Shown: positions 11,678-21,962, counted from the stretch's first letter. The stretch: DNA of 43,495 nucleotides from Bacillota bacterium (GCA_021847325.1 JAJZTY010000004.1:1-43495); one strand, 5' to 3'. Numbers and translations are program-made. The notes: a model not told the origin generated them from the letters alone.

Positions 11678-14245
11678 ATGAGCATGAATCAATTTACACA
11701 AAAATTACAGTTTATTTTAAGTAAAGCAGCTGAACAAGCATTCTCAAGTAATCATCCAGAGATTACCTGTGCACATGTTTATTTAGCCATGAAACAAGAT
11801 GGTGTATTGGATGGAATACTATCTCGTTTAAACATCAATCCAACTCAATTTGAGAATATGGTAAGTGCTGCGATTGAACAATGTCCAACTCAATCTGAAG
11901 TAAGTCAACCGGTATTATCCAAAGATTTAAATCAGAGTATTTTAAATGCGTTGAATGAGATGAAGAAGAACCAAGAAACGCATTTAGGTGCTTTATTATT
12001 GTTTAAAGTTATGTTGTTTAATAAGACAACACTAAGTCAGAAGATTGTCGATACGTTTAAACTTAATAATACAGTTGTATCGCAAGCGATATCTTCGAGT
12101 TTACAAGGTAAAAAGGTTCAATCAGAAGATTCAGAAAATCAACTAGAAGCTTTACGTAAGTATGGCCGTGATTTAGTTGAAGATGTACGTAACGGTAAGA
12201 TTGATCCGATTATTGGACGAGAAGATGAAATACGACGAGTGATAGAAATACTTTCTCGTAAGACTAAAAATAATCCAGTTCTTATTGGATCACCCGGTGT
12301 AGGTAAGACTGCAGTCGTGGAAGGTTTAGCTTGGCGAATTATGAAAGGTGATATTCCTTTTGGTCTCAAGGAGAAACAACTCATAGAGCTTGATATGGGT
12401 GCACTTATTGCAGGAGCTAAATATCGTGGTGAATTTGAAGAAAGACTCAAAGCAGTTTTAGATGAAGTAAAACAAGCTGAAGGGAATATTATTCTTTTTA
12501 TCGATGAACTCCATAATTTAGTTGGGGCAGGTAAAACTGAAGGTTCAATGGATGCCGCAAATCTACTCAAACCGATGTTAGCCCGTGGTGAGTTAAGATG
12601 TATCGGTGCCACTACTTTTGATGAATATAAGAAACACATTGAAAAGGATGCGGCTTTAGAAAGAAGATTCCAAAAAATATTAGTAGATGAACCAAGTGTA
12701 GAAGAAACGATTTCTATTTTGCGTGGATTAAAAGATCGTTTTGAATCCCATCATGGGGTTAATATCTTAGATGAAGCAATTATTGCGGCGGCTAAATTAT
12801 CACACCGTTATATTAATGATCGTTTCTTACCGGATAAAGCGATAGATTTAATCGATGAAGCTTGCGCTACGATTCGTGTTGAAATGGATTCCATGCCACA
12901 AGAACTCGATGATTTAAATCGTAAGATAATGCAGCTTGAGATTGAAGAAATATCCTTGAAGAAGGAAACAGATGAGCGTACACTAGATCGATTAGAAGAA
13001 TTACGTAAAGAACTATCGAATCTCAAGGAAGAACATAAGATTTTAGATTTGAAATGGAAAGAAGAAAAGAAATTCCTAGATCAAGTCAAAGGGGATAAAG
13101 AAGCTTTAGAAAAAGCACGACTTGATTTAGAAAACGCAAGTAATGATGCACGATACGAAGAAGCGGCTCGTCTTCAATATGAAACCATTCCAAACTTAGA
13201 GAAACGCATTAAGCTTGAACAAGATAAAAAGAAAGATGGAGCTTTGATTCAAGAGATTGTGGATGAAGAACTCATTGCGAAGATCGTTTCACGTTGGACT
13301 CATATTGATGTAAGTAAACTGATGTCAACAGAAAGACAAAAACTCTTACAACTTCCTAAGATCCTTGCACAACGTGTTATGGGTCAAGAAGAAGCTTTAC
13401 AACTCGTTAGCTCTGCGATTATGCGTTCTAAAGCACATATTCAAGATGAACATCGCCCTATTGGATCATTCTTATTCTTAGGTCCAACAGGGGTTGGTAA
13501 AACAGAAGTCGCAAAAGCACTTGCGGCACAGCTCTTTGATGATGAAAGTAAGATTGTACGCATTGATATGAGTGAGTATATGGAGAAACATTCAGTATCA
13601 CGTTTGATTGGTGCACCTCCAGGATACATAGGCTATGAAGAAGGTGGACAGTTAACGGAGGCAGTACGGCGAAAACCATATTCTATCGTATTATTGGATG
13701 AAATCGAAAAAGCACATCCTGATGTATTCAATATCCTTTTACAAATCTTGGAGGATGGAAGAATTACAGATAATCAAGGTGTTGTGGTTAACTTTACCAA
13801 TACCTTAGTCATTATGACAAGTAACTTGGCATCTCAATACATCTTGGATGAGGATGAATCACGACGTGAACAACTTGTTATGGCAGAAGTTCAAAGAACA
13901 TTTAAACCAGAATTTATTAATCGAATCGATGAGATTGTGATATTTAATCCATTAAATAATCAAGTATTGAGTCAAATTGCGGATAAGTTTATTTCAGAAT
14001 TAAGAAATAGATTACAAGCTCAAAACTATCGATTAGAAGTCACAAGTACGGCTAAACAGAACATAATATTAGAGGGTAGTGATCTTCAATATGGTGCACG
14101 TCCTATGAAACGACATATTCAAAGACAGATTGAAAGTAAAATTGCATACTTTATCTTAGAGAATAATCCACCTCAAGATTCAAATATTTTTGTCGATTAT
14201 GAAAATCATGATTATGTAGTTAGAGTTAAAAATCAGATGAATTAA
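11678..14245 (+). CDS. clpB: ATP-dependent chaperone ClpB
   Basis: 855 aa; two AAA+ domains (GSPGVGKTAVVEGLA, GPTGVGKTEVAKALA), middle coiled coil; SD AAGGAGG. Confidence 0.96.
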   Translation: MSMNQFTQKLQFILSKAAEQAFSSNHPEITCAHVYLAMKQDGVLDGILSRLNINPTQFENMVSAAIEQCPTQSEVSQPVLSKDLNQSILNALNEMKKNQETHLGALLLFKVMLFNKTTLSQKIVDTFKLNNTVVSQAISSSLQGKKVQSEDSENQLEALRKYGRDLVEDVRNGKIDPIIGREDEIRRVIEILSRKTKNNPVLIGSPGVGKTAVVEGLAWRIMKGDIPFGLKEKQLIELDMGALIAGAKYRGEFEERLKAVLDEVKQAEGNIILFIDELHNLVGAGKTEGSMDAANLLKPMLARGELRCIGATTFDEYKKHIEKDAALERRFQKILVDEPSVEETISILRGLKDRFESHHGVNILDEAIIAAAKLSHRYINDRFLPDKAIDLIDEACATIRVEMDSMPQELDDLNRKIMQLEIEEISLKKETDERTLDRLEELRKELSNLKEEHKILDLKWKEEKKFLDQVKGDKEALEKARLDLENASNDARYEEAARLQYETIPNLEKRIKLEQDKKKDGALIQEIVDEELIAKIVSRWTHIDVSKLMSTERQKLLQLPKILAQRVMGQEEALQLVSSAIMRSKAHIQDEHRPIGSFLFLGPTGVGKTEVAKALAAQLFDDESKIVRIDMSEYMEKHSVSRLIGAPPGYIGYEEGGQLTEAVRRKPYSIVLLDEIEKAHPDVFNILLQILEDGRITDNQGVVVNFTNTLVIMTSNLASQYILDEDESRREQLVMAEVQRTFKPEFINRIDEIVIFNPLNNQVLSQIADKFISELRNRLQAQNYRLEVTSTAKQNIILEGSDLQYGARPMKRHIQRQIESKIAYFILENNPPQDSNIFVDYENHDYVVRVKNQMN

Positions 14246-14266
14246 GCACAGAAATGTGCTTTTTTC
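14244..14266 (+). terminator. clpB terminator
   Basis: AAGCACA-gaaa-TGTGCTT TTTT, overlapping stop codon. Confidence 0.85.
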
Positions 14267-14294
14267 ATATTAGAGTATGATAATATGGTTAAGT

Positions 14295-15341
14295 ATGAAA
14301 AAACTTTTTAGTCAAACATGGTTCACAATTCTATACATATTAGTCTTAAGTGGACTCGCTCTTGGATTAGCGTTATACGATAGTTTTGATGTAGTAGTTC
14401 AAACTTTAAGTCAAGTTAATATTTTATTATTGATTATCATGGCCTTTTGGGGATTACTCCCATTTATAATTCATGGCATAATCCTAAAGCTAATGGCAAG
14501 TCATATGTGTCCTAAATATCGATTTATCGATGGATTTGTGAATGCGTTAATTGGTGGATTTATGTCTGGTGTTACGCCATCGAGTACAGGTGGACAATTT
14601 GCACAATCGTATACGTTTAAGAAACAAGGACTTAAAGGAAGTCATGGGGCTGGTATTATTTGGCTTGATTTCTTTCTTTACTCTATTACTTTGGTTGTGA
14701 TTGCATTACTCTTATTCTTTACGAATTTTAATGAGTTTGCGCATAGTTCTATTACACTGGTGTTTGGTTTAGGATTACTCATAAATTTAATCATTATTGT
14801 ATTGTTGGGATTAATGGTGTTTAAACCTAATATTTATCGTAAACTAATGCACTTCATTTTCCATTTAACAGAAAAATTAAAGTGGGTTAAACAAAAAGAA
14901 AAAATGATACATGCATGGGATCAAATACTTGAACATTTCTATCAAGCTCAATCAGTTATTACTGAAAACAGAGGTATGTTGTGGCAATTATTTGGATTAA
15001 ATGCATTAAAAATATTGGTGTACTTTGCGACTCCACTCGTTATTGGGTTTTTACTTAACTTAGATATTAAATTAAAGATGATAGTAGAATTGATTGCTTT
15101 AGCATCTTTCATCACAATAGCGAATACTTTTGTACCTTTACCTGGTGCAGCTGGCGCAACTGAGAGTTTGTTTGTTTTAACCTTTTCAACGGTATTAGGT
15201 AAAGCAGCTGCCGCAAGTATTATGATTTTATGGCGATTTTTCAGTTTTTATCTTATTCTAATTATAGGTGGATTTTTGTTCTTCAAAGTTAGACATCAAA
15301 AAGATAAGGAGATTCAAGATGAAGAAATTAATTATTACTAG
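14295..15341 (+). CDS. Lysylphosphatidylglycerol synthase TM region/UPF0104-like flippase family protein
   Basis: Polytopic; 'GFMSGVTPSSTGGQFAQSYTFKKQG' and 'FVPLPGAAGATESLF' motifs of this family. ORF track begins at 14277; in-frame ATG 14295 chosen. Confidence 0.8.
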   Translation: MKKLFSQTWFTILYILVLSGLALGLALYDSFDVVVQTLSQVNILLLIIMAFWGLLPFIIHGIILKLMASHMCPKYRFIDGFVNALIGGFMSGVTPSSTGGQFAQSYTFKKQGLKGSHGAGIIWLDFFLYSITLVVIALLLFFTNFNEFAHSSITLVFGLGLLINLIIIVLLGLMVFKPNIYRKLMHFIFHLTEKLKWVKQKEKMIHAWDQILEHFYQAQSVITENRGMLWQLFGLNALKILVYFATPLVIGFLLNLDIKLKMIVELIALASFITIANTFVPLPGAAGATESLFVLTFSTVLGKAAAASIMILWRFFSFYLILIIGGFLFFKVRHQKDKEIQDEEINYY

Positions 15342-15558
15342 TCTCGTTTTATTGTTTTTGAGTGGATGTAATCTTCAAGTAATTGATACAACATGGAAAT
15401 ATGATTATGCCTATATTAATGTTGGGGATGAAACCATTAAGTGTGAAGTAGATTCATGGAAAGACTATTCTGAAAGTGATATGTTACAAGTTAGATGTAA
15501 AGATGGTCGTTCTTTCTTGGGACATGCGGCTTCAATTATCTTACAAAGCGGTGAGTAA
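15319..15558 (+). CDS. Small lipoprotein, phage-type family resemblance
   Basis: Signal peptide and lipobox LFLSGC; body 'VIDTTWKYDYAYINVGDETIKCEVDSWKDYSESDMLQVRCKDGRSFLGHAASIIL'. SD AAGGAG before ATG 15319; overlaps upstream gene by 23 bp. Confidence 0.75.
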   Translation: MKKLIITSLVLLFLSGCNLQVIDTTWKYDYAYINVGDETIKCEVDSWKDYSESDMLQVRCKDGRSFLGHAASIILQSGE

Positions 15559-16229
15559 TGATTATTAAGCAGATGAGATTGGATGATACAATCCTAGAGT
15601 ACATGATTGTATTAGAAAATCGTAGATCCGTTGTAATGCGATTTAGAAATGGAGCTTTAGTTGTTAAGGCTCCTTTAAATATTCCTCTAAAGACACTCGA
15701 TGATTGGATTGATTCTAAGAAAGATTGGATTTTGAGACAATTACGAATTCAAGTTAAGTTGAATGTGGATGAGAATTCTATGTGGTTTCAAAATCGTAAG
15801 ATTCATTTACGTTATGAAAATTATCCAAAACTTGGGTATGAGTTAAGTCCGACTGAACTTGTCATACTTTATCCAAAATCCATGAGTAAAGAATCGGCTT
15901 ACAATCGAGTACGTAAACAACTCGCGATTGATATTATTCTACCAATCATGTATCGTATGATGGAAATGACACAACTAAAACCCAATAAGATAGAACTAAA
16001 AAGTTTAAAACGCAGTTGGGGAAGATGTGATTCGAATCGTAATATACGTTTAAGTGAGAAGATGATTGAATGTGATCCTCGTTTTATTGAGTATGTTTGT
16101 GTCCATGAATTAATGCATCTTAAGCATATGAATCATTCTAAAGAGTTCTATCAATCCATTGAAGCTATTCTTCCGGATTATAAGAAAAGACGTCGTATGA
16201 CGCCTTATCAATTTGGTTATTTAACTTGA
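15558..16229 (+). CDS. YgjP-like (DUF45/SprT-like) metallopeptidase domain protein
   Basis: 'LKRSWGRCDSNRNIRLSEKMIECDPRFIEYVCVHELMHLKHMNHSKEFYQSIEAILPDYKKRR' with HELMH zinc motif. Confidence 0.9.
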   Translation: MIIKQMRLDDTILEYMIVLENRRSVVMRFRNGALVVKAPLNIPLKTLDDWIDSKKDWILRQLRIQVKLNVDENSMWFQNRKIHLRYENYPKLGYELSPTELVILYPKSMSKESAYNRVRKQLAIDIILPIMYRMMEMTQLKPNKIELKSLKRSWGRCDSNRNIRLSEKMIECDPRFIEYVCVHELMHLKHMNHSKEFYQSIEAILPDYKKRRRMTPYQFGYLT

Positions 16230-17860
16230 TATTGTCTAATCCATTGATTAATTTCATCTTCAATAGGTTCGACATACACACTGGTATACTGTGTAACACT
16301 CACTAATCCCGGCTTTGAGTCTGGGATTTTTTTAATGTCTTTGATATATGCGACTTGAACTTCAACTTTCTTAGAACCTCTTGCCTTTGAATAATGAGCA
16401 CTCAAGCATGCGGCCATATTCTTATGTTCATTGCTTATATTTTCGCCTTGAAGTAGAACATGAGCTCCATGATAATCCTTCGCATGGAACCATAAATCTT
16501 TCTTTTGGCCTAATTTGAAGGTAATGGTTTCATTTTGAAGATTATTCTTACCAACATAAATTCGTATATTATTATCAAGAATTAATTGAAGATAATGAAC
16601 TTTTTGAACCTTAGAACTCTTCTTAGGTAATTTTGATCGAATGTACATCCCTTTAATGAGTTCTTCTTTTATTTCCATCGCATCATGTACACTCGCAATC
16701 GCAAGTTGTTGGGTTAATCCATTAAAGTAATCTTGTTCATCTTGATTAATCTTCAATTGATTCAAGATATGAACTTGACCTTTCTTACCTTTTTGGTACT
16801 TGTTGTAATAACGTTGTGCATTTTGTTTACCATCGTATTTTTCATCCAAAGGAATAACACGTGTTTCATCGGTCTCGAAATCTTTTACTTCGAATGATTT
16901 TAGACCTTTTTGTAGATGCATACCATAGGCATAGAGATAATCCCCATACGTTCTCCACTTCTCACAATCAAGCGCTTCATCGTATGCTTCAAGTAATTTA
17001 GGACGCTTAGTTTGTGCTTTCTTAAGTTCTCTTTGAATAAACTTAAGCATATCGCCTGAATGTTGTTTGATACGTTCTTTCTCTTCTAGAGATTGATAAA
17101 CCATATCTAAACCTTCCATTAAAGGATAGACTTTAAAGCTTTGAGATACATGTAATAGGGGGATACAATGAAATACCTCTTCTTTATTGTTTACGATATG
17201 AAGATGATGACTCTTTGAAATCATATTCATGATATCTCTAAATGTTTCACCTTTTTCTAAACGATGTTCTATTTCTCTAGCAAGTAATGGTGAGAACCCA
17301 TGAAATTGATTCATGATGGATTCACTAGAATCGTAATCACTTATAAATGGATCTTTACGATTTTGTTGATCAGGAAGAGTATATTCAGCACCTGGATGAA
17401 TCGTACGCTTTGTATTCTCGTACGCTGGTATTCTCTTAAGCGCATCCATGATTCGATTGGTTTCATCCACAAACACGATATTTGCGTATTTTCCCATTAG
17501 TTCGATCATCAACTTATACTGATGTAAGTCACCCATTTCATTGCGTTTCTGGATATTGATTTCAACCAATCGATCTAATTCGATCTGCTTAATCGATAGA
17601 ATTAATCCATCTTCAATATGTTTTCGAAGGTACATCACAAAATTACTGGGTTCTTGTGGAGGGACAAAATTCTGATTTGATATTTGAATTCGATTATGAA
17701 CTGAATGGGCGGATATGAGGAGTTGGTATTTGTCCTTATTTGATCGTACATTTAAAAGAATCTCATTCTCGGATAAGTTGTATATTCTTTGAATCTTGAG
17801 AGGACATATTGCCTCAAGCGGCTTAATAATTCGACTTAAAAGTATTCCATCCAGTGCCAT
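16217..17860 (-). CDS. rqcH: Rqc2/NEMF homolog RqcH (NFACT protein)
   Basis: 547 aa; 'MALDGILLSRI', 'MELMGKYANIVFVDE', C-terminal NFACT-R 'DLWFHAKDYHGAHVLLQ'. Confidence 0.94.
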   Translation of the reverse strand: MALDGILLSRIIKPLEAICPLKIQRIYNLSENEILLNVRSNKDKYQLLISAHSVHNRIQISNQNFVPPQEPSNFVMYLRKHIEDGLILSIKQIELDRLVEINIQKRNEMGDLHQYKLMIELMGKYANIVFVDETNRIMDALKRIPAYENTKRTIHPGAEYTLPDQQNRKDPFISDYDSSESIMNQFHGFSPLLAREIEHRLEKGETFRDIMNMISKSHHLHIVNNKEEVFHCIPLLHVSQSFKVYPLMEGLDMVYQSLEEKERIKQHSGDMLKFIQRELKKAQTKRPKLLEAYDEALDCEKWRTYGDYLYAYGMHLQKGLKSFEVKDFETDETRVIPLDEKYDGKQNAQRYYNKYQKGKKGQVHILNQLKINQDEQDYFNGLTQQLAIASVHDAMEIKEELIKGMYIRSKLPKKSSKVQKVHYLQLILDNNIRIYVGKNNLQNETITFKLGQKKDLWFHAKDYHGAHVLLQGENISNEHKNMAACLSAHYSKARGSKKVEVQVAYIKDIKKIPDSKPGLVSVTQYTSVYVEPIEDEINQWIRQYQVK

Positions 17861-17894
17861 AGCTAAACCTCTATTGAAATAATATTATATCACA

Positions 17895-17923
17895 TTGACA
17901 CAAGGCATCTAAGTGAGTATGAT
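17895..17923 (+). promoter_or_regulatory. SigA-type promoter of gmk
   Basis: TTGACA - 17 bp - TATGAT. Confidence 0.75.
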
Positions 17924-17945
17924 ACTTGATAAAAGAGGACAAGAA

Positions 17946-18515
17946 ATGAAGAAAGGTTTATTAATTATACTGAGCGGACCGAGTGGGGTGGGCAAGGGAA
18001 CCGTTCGAAGTTTATTCTTTGATGATCCGGAATTAAATATCGCTTTTTCCGTATCGATGACAACTCGTTCACAACGAGCAACAGAAAAAGATGGAGTAGA
18101 TTATTACTTTGTCACAAAAGATCGCTTCTTAGAAGCCATCAAGAATGATGAATTATTAGAATATGCAGAGTTTGTTGGAAACTATTATGGAACACCAATG
18201 GATAAGGTTGAAGAGCTGCGCAATCAAGGAAAGAATGTATTACTTGAAATTGAAGTACAAGGTGCGATTCAAGTAAAAGCGAAAGTTCCTGATGCTTTAA
18301 CGATATTCATAGTCCCTCCTAGTATGGAAGAACTCGAAAAACGAATTCGTGGACGTAAAAGTGAAGCCCCTGAGGTTGTTGCCAAACGCTTAGAAAAAGC
18401 TTCAAAAGAAATGGAAATGGTAGGACAGTACAAGTTCGTGGTATGCAATGATGACCCTAAACTTGCCGCATCGATCATCTCACTTATTATAAAAAGACAT
18501 ATGGAAATGGCCTAG
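17946..18515 (+). CDS. gmk: Guanylate kinase
   Basis: 'LLIILSGPSGVGKGTVR', 'SVSMTTRSQRATEKDGVDYYFV'; ATG 17946 preceded by AGAGGA. Confidence 0.97.
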   Translation: MKKGLLIILSGPSGVGKGTVRSLFFDDPELNIAFSVSMTTRSQRATEKDGVDYYFVTKDRFLEAIKNDELLEYAEFVGNYYGTPMDKVEELRNQGKNVLLEIEVQGAIQVKAKVPDALTIFIVPPSMEELEKRIRGRKSEAPEVVAKRLEKASKEMEMVGQYKFVVCNDDPKLAASIISLIIKRHMEMA

Positions 18516-18532
18516 CCTTCCATATTTTTTTA
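18499..18532 (+). terminator. gmk terminator overlapping stop codon
   Basis: ATATGGAA-at-GGC-cta-GCC-TTCCATAT followed by T-run. Confidence 0.8.
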
Positions 18533-18534
18533 TA

Positions 18535-18543
18535 TGGTATAAT
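18535..18543 (+). promoter_or_regulatory. Extended -10 promoter element of priA (predicted leaderless)
   Basis: TGG-TATAAT then 6 nt then ATG; no SD. Confidence 0.65.
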
Positions 18544-18549
18544 TGTTTC

Positions 18550-20697
18550 ATGCAAAAACTAATACAAGTTTATATTGAACATAAACAATTAAAATTAAAC
18601 CAAGCGTATACGTATTTGGCTCCTTTTAGTTGTGAAATCGGTATGCGAGTAGAAGTTAAATTTAATAATCAAACCTGTGTTGGATTTGTAGTACATACAG
18701 AATTATATGATCAATCTAAAATAGATGAATTTGAACACAATGGAATTGAAATTAAAGAAGTAGTACGAGTCATTGATCAAGAACCTGTTTTAAATCAAGA
18801 GTTAATTGATTTAGGATTTTGGATGGCAGAAGAGACTTTATCTCCCGTAATAAGTTGTTTTCAAGTTATGTTGCCAAAGGTAAAACGAATTAGTTCAAGT
18901 TATCAAGATGCTCAAGTTGAGAAATGGGTAAGACTTATTAAAATGCCTGAGAAGTGTTCACCATTACAAAATGAAATAATACAAGAATTAAGTGTTGATA
19001 AACGTTTATCTGAGATAAAGGGTTCAAGATCTAGTTTAACTACATTAATTAAGAATGGATATGTAGAAACATATTTAAAAGAGAAGACATATCAGGATCA
19101 GAAATATACGCAAAAACTCCCTGATTATGAATTAAGTGATAAACAGAATAAGGCACTCAATTTAATTCATTCAACCGATAAATCAGTCATCTGTTTATTT
19201 GGAAAAACTGGATCGGGTAAGACAGAACTCTATTTAAAACTAGCAGAAGAAGCGTTAAAACAAAATCGACAAAGTTTAATTTGTGTGCCTGAAATTGCGT
19301 TAACTGAACAAATGGTCCGTAGAGTACAAGAACGATTTGGACAAGATGTTGTGGTGTATCATTCCCATTTAAGTGATCATGAACGATATCTTCAATACAA
19401 GCGTGTCAGTGAGAATGAAGTATCATTGGTTGTTGGGACGCGTTCCGCTATCTTTTTACCCTTCAAAGATTGTGCGTGGATTATCTTAGATGAGGAACAT
19501 GACTCCAGTTATAAACAAGAATCATTGCCATATTATCATACGCGTGATGTAGCGATTAAGCGTGCAGCTTATTTCAATTCTAAGGTTATTCTTGGAAGTG
19601 CAACACCAAGTTTTGAAACCTATGCAAGAGCACTAAAACATGTTTATCAATTGGTAGAACTTGATGAACGAGTTAAAGGTGTTTTACCACCGATTCGAGT
19701 AATTAATAATCCACGAAACCGCAGAACTATTTTAGCTCAAGAAACAATTGATTTTATACAATCTCGATTGGATCGAAAAGAACAGATTATTCTTTTGTTG
19801 AATCGAAGAGGATTTGCGCCAGTCTTTCAGTGTGTAGAGTGTTCAAAAGCTATTGAGTGTACAGCGTGTGATCGTCTCATGGTTTATCATAAAGAAGACC
19901 AAACATTAAAATGTCATAGTTGTGGTTTATCACATCCCGTTCCACGTACATGTCCAAGTTGTGGCTCATCAAAATTAAGAATGATGGGATATGGAACACA
20001 ACGTTTAGAGGAAGAGTTACATCAAAGGATTGAGGGACTCCGTATCTTACGCATGGATAAAGATTCCACATCGAATAAAAATGGACATCAGAAAATATTA
20101 GATGCGTTTAATCACTATGAAGCAGATTTACTTTTAGGAACTCAGATGATTGCGAAGGGATTGGATAATCCGAGAGTTAGCGCATCCATTATCTTAGATA
20201 TTGATCGATCTTTATTAAGGACAGATTATCGTAGTATTGAAGATGCGTTTTCACTCATTCTTCAAACCGCTGGAAGAAGTGGTCGAAGTCAACTCCAAAG
20301 TGAGGTTGTCATTCAAAGTGATTTAAGAGAACATTATGTTTTTAATTCTGTCTTTAAACATGATTATCCACGATTCTTTAATCAAGAAATGGGTTATCGA
20401 AAGTTAGGCCAAAATCCACCGTATACCTACTTAATTACAATTACTTTATATGGTTCAAATCAAGAAAGTTTAAATCGCAATGCTCGTCACTTATATGAAC
20501 ATTTAGAACACGATTCGATTAAATGTTTAGGTCCAAGTGATATGGGTAAGGTGAATTATACATATAAGAATCGTATAATATTAAAAGGAAAAGACCTAAA
20601 TGAAATGCGTCAATTCCTTAAAAAAACACTCGATGAAACAAGTTCAATTCATAAATGGGATTGTTTTATCGATGTCAATCCAATGGGGATCCTTTAA
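18550..20697 (+). CDS. priA: Primosomal protein N' (replication restart helicase)
   Basis: Helicase motifs 'GKTGSGKTELYL', 'LDEEHD', Cys-rich zinc region 'CVECSKAIECTACDRLMVYHKEDQTLKCHSCG'. Confidence 0.97.
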   Translation: MQKLIQVYIEHKQLKLNQAYTYLAPFSCEIGMRVEVKFNNQTCVGFVVHTELYDQSKIDEFEHNGIEIKEVVRVIDQEPVLNQELIDLGFWMAEETLSPVISCFQVMLPKVKRISSSYQDAQVEKWVRLIKMPEKCSPLQNEIIQELSVDKRLSEIKGSRSSLTTLIKNGYVETYLKEKTYQDQKYTQKLPDYELSDKQNKALNLIHSTDKSVICLFGKTGSGKTELYLKLAEEALKQNRQSLICVPEIALTEQMVRRVQERFGQDVVVYHSHLSDHERYLQYKRVSENEVSLVVGTRSAIFLPFKDCAWIILDEEHDSSYKQESLPYYHTRDVAIKRAAYFNSKVILGSATPSFETYARALKHVYQLVELDERVKGVLPPIRVINNPRNRRTILAQETIDFIQSRLDRKEQIILLLNRRGFAPVFQCVECSKAIECTACDRLMVYHKEDQTLKCHSCGLSHPVPRTCPSCGSSKLRMMGYGTQRLEEELHQRIEGLRILRMDKDSTSNKNGHQKILDAFNHYEADLLLGTQMIAKGLDNPRVSASIILDIDRSLLRTDYRSIEDAFSLILQTAGRSGRSQLQSEVVIQSDLREHYVFNSVFKHDYPRFFNQEMGYRKLGQNPPYTYLITITLYGSNQESLNRNARHLYEHLEHDSIKCLGPSDMGKVNYTYKNRIILKGKDLNEMRQFLKKTLDETSSIHKWDCFIDVNPMGIL

Positions 20698-21944
20698 TGA
20701 AAGCAAGACAACTCGCCTACGAAATTCTATATGATGTCATCGTACATGGACAATACGCTAATCTAGCACTTAAACAACGCTTAGATGAAGTGAATCCAAT
20801 TGATCAAAGCTTATGTACATCGATTATTTATACATGCCTACAGAATCATCGTTATATTCGTGCATTGTGGCAAAGACATACGACTTATTTCCCATCCTCA
20901 AAAATTGCGGTACTGATCGATAGTGCGACAACTCAACTCATCTATTTTGATCGTGTTCCTGATTATGCCATCTTAAATGAAACGGTTGAAATCGCTAAGA
21001 AGATTGATATGAATTCATCAAAGATGGTAAATGCGGTGTTACATCGTGTTATTGAAAAAGGGAAAGAAACATTAGTTGGAAATGATGAATTAGATACGAT
21101 TGCGCTTAATGCGTCTTTACCTACTTTCATCGTAAAACTTTGGAATAAACAATATGGTTTAGACCAAACACTTTTAAATGCGAAAGCGTTATTAGAACCT
21201 TCTAAATTATGTGGAAGAGTTAATCCATTAAAGATTGATCCAGATGAAATATTCTATGATCCTAAAGTAAGTCGTGGAGTTTTAAGTGAATATGCATTCT
21301 ACTACAAGGATAATCTTGTTCAAAGTGATTGGTTTAAGAATGGTGAATGCTGGCTTCAAGATGAAGCGAGTCAATCGGTCAGTGATTTTTTAGAACTAGA
21401 AGATCATTTCAATGTATTAGATGCTTGTAGTGCGCCAGGTACTAAGACAGCAGCATCGGCCACATTGATGCACAATACAGGACATATCGATGCGATTGAA
21501 CTTCATGAGAATCGTAAACAATTGATTGATAAGCAATTACTTCATCTTGGAATTACAAATGTTAGTACTTATACGATGGATGCATGTTTAGTAAAAGATC
21601 ATTTTAAACATGAATTTTATGATAGAATACTTGTCGATGTGCCATGTAGTGGTTTAGGTGTATTACGTCGTAAAGCAGATATTAAACTTCGTATCACGCC
21701 TGCTCAATTAGATGAACTTCAAGCACTACAAGCCTCCATATTAGAAGGGGTTTATGAATGCTTAAAAGTAGGTGGCTTGATGGTCTATTCAACATGCACA
21801 TTAAATAGAAAAGAAAATGAAATGCAGATTCAACGTTTCTGTGAGAAACATCCAGAGTTTAAATTGATGGAAGAGAAAACAATATTTCCAAATCAATATG
21901 ATACAGATGGCTTTTACATGGCTAAACTTAAACGATTTGCTTAA
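20697..21944 (+). CDS. rsmB: 16S rRNA (cytosine967-C5)-methyltransferase
   Basis: 'NVLDACSAPGTKTA', 'DVPCSGLGVLRRKADIK', 'YSTCTLNRKENE'; start ATG overlaps priA TAA. Confidence 0.95.
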   Translation: MKARQLAYEILYDVIVHGQYANLALKQRLDEVNPIDQSLCTSIIYTCLQNHRYIRALWQRHTTYFPSSKIAVLIDSATTQLIYFDRVPDYAILNETVEIAKKIDMNSSKMVNAVLHRVIEKGKETLVGNDELDTIALNASLPTFIVKLWNKQYGLDQTLLNAKALLEPSKLCGRVNPLKIDPDEIFYDPKVSRGVLSEYAFYYKDNLVQSDWFKNGECWLQDEASQSVSDFLELEDHFNVLDACSAPGTKTAASATLMHNTGHIDAIELHENRKQLIDKQLLHLGITNVSTYTMDACLVKDHFKHEFYDRILVDVPCSGLGVLRRKADIKLRITPAQLDELQALQASILEGVYECLKVGGLMVYSTCTLNRKENEMQIQRFCEKHPEFKLMEEKTIFPNQYDTDGFYMAKLKRFA

Positions 21945-21947
21945 ATA

Positions 21948-21956
21948 TGGTAAGAT
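21948..21956 (+). promoter_or_regulatory. Extended -10 element of rlmN (predicted leaderless)
   Basis: TGG-TAAGAT then 6 nt then ATG 21963; no SD. Confidence 0.5.
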
Positions 21957-21962
21957 ATCGAT

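Noticed and set aside
12139-12639. 166-aa ORF antisense to clpB
   Set aside because: Ser/Arg/Ile-rich shadow of a strongly coding AAA+ region; no SD or promoter; typical mirror ORF.
14277-14294. ATG 14277 as flippase start
   Set aside because: It lies upstream of or within the probable -10 element (TGATAATAT); the in-frame ATG 14295 fits the signal/TM start better, though not proven.
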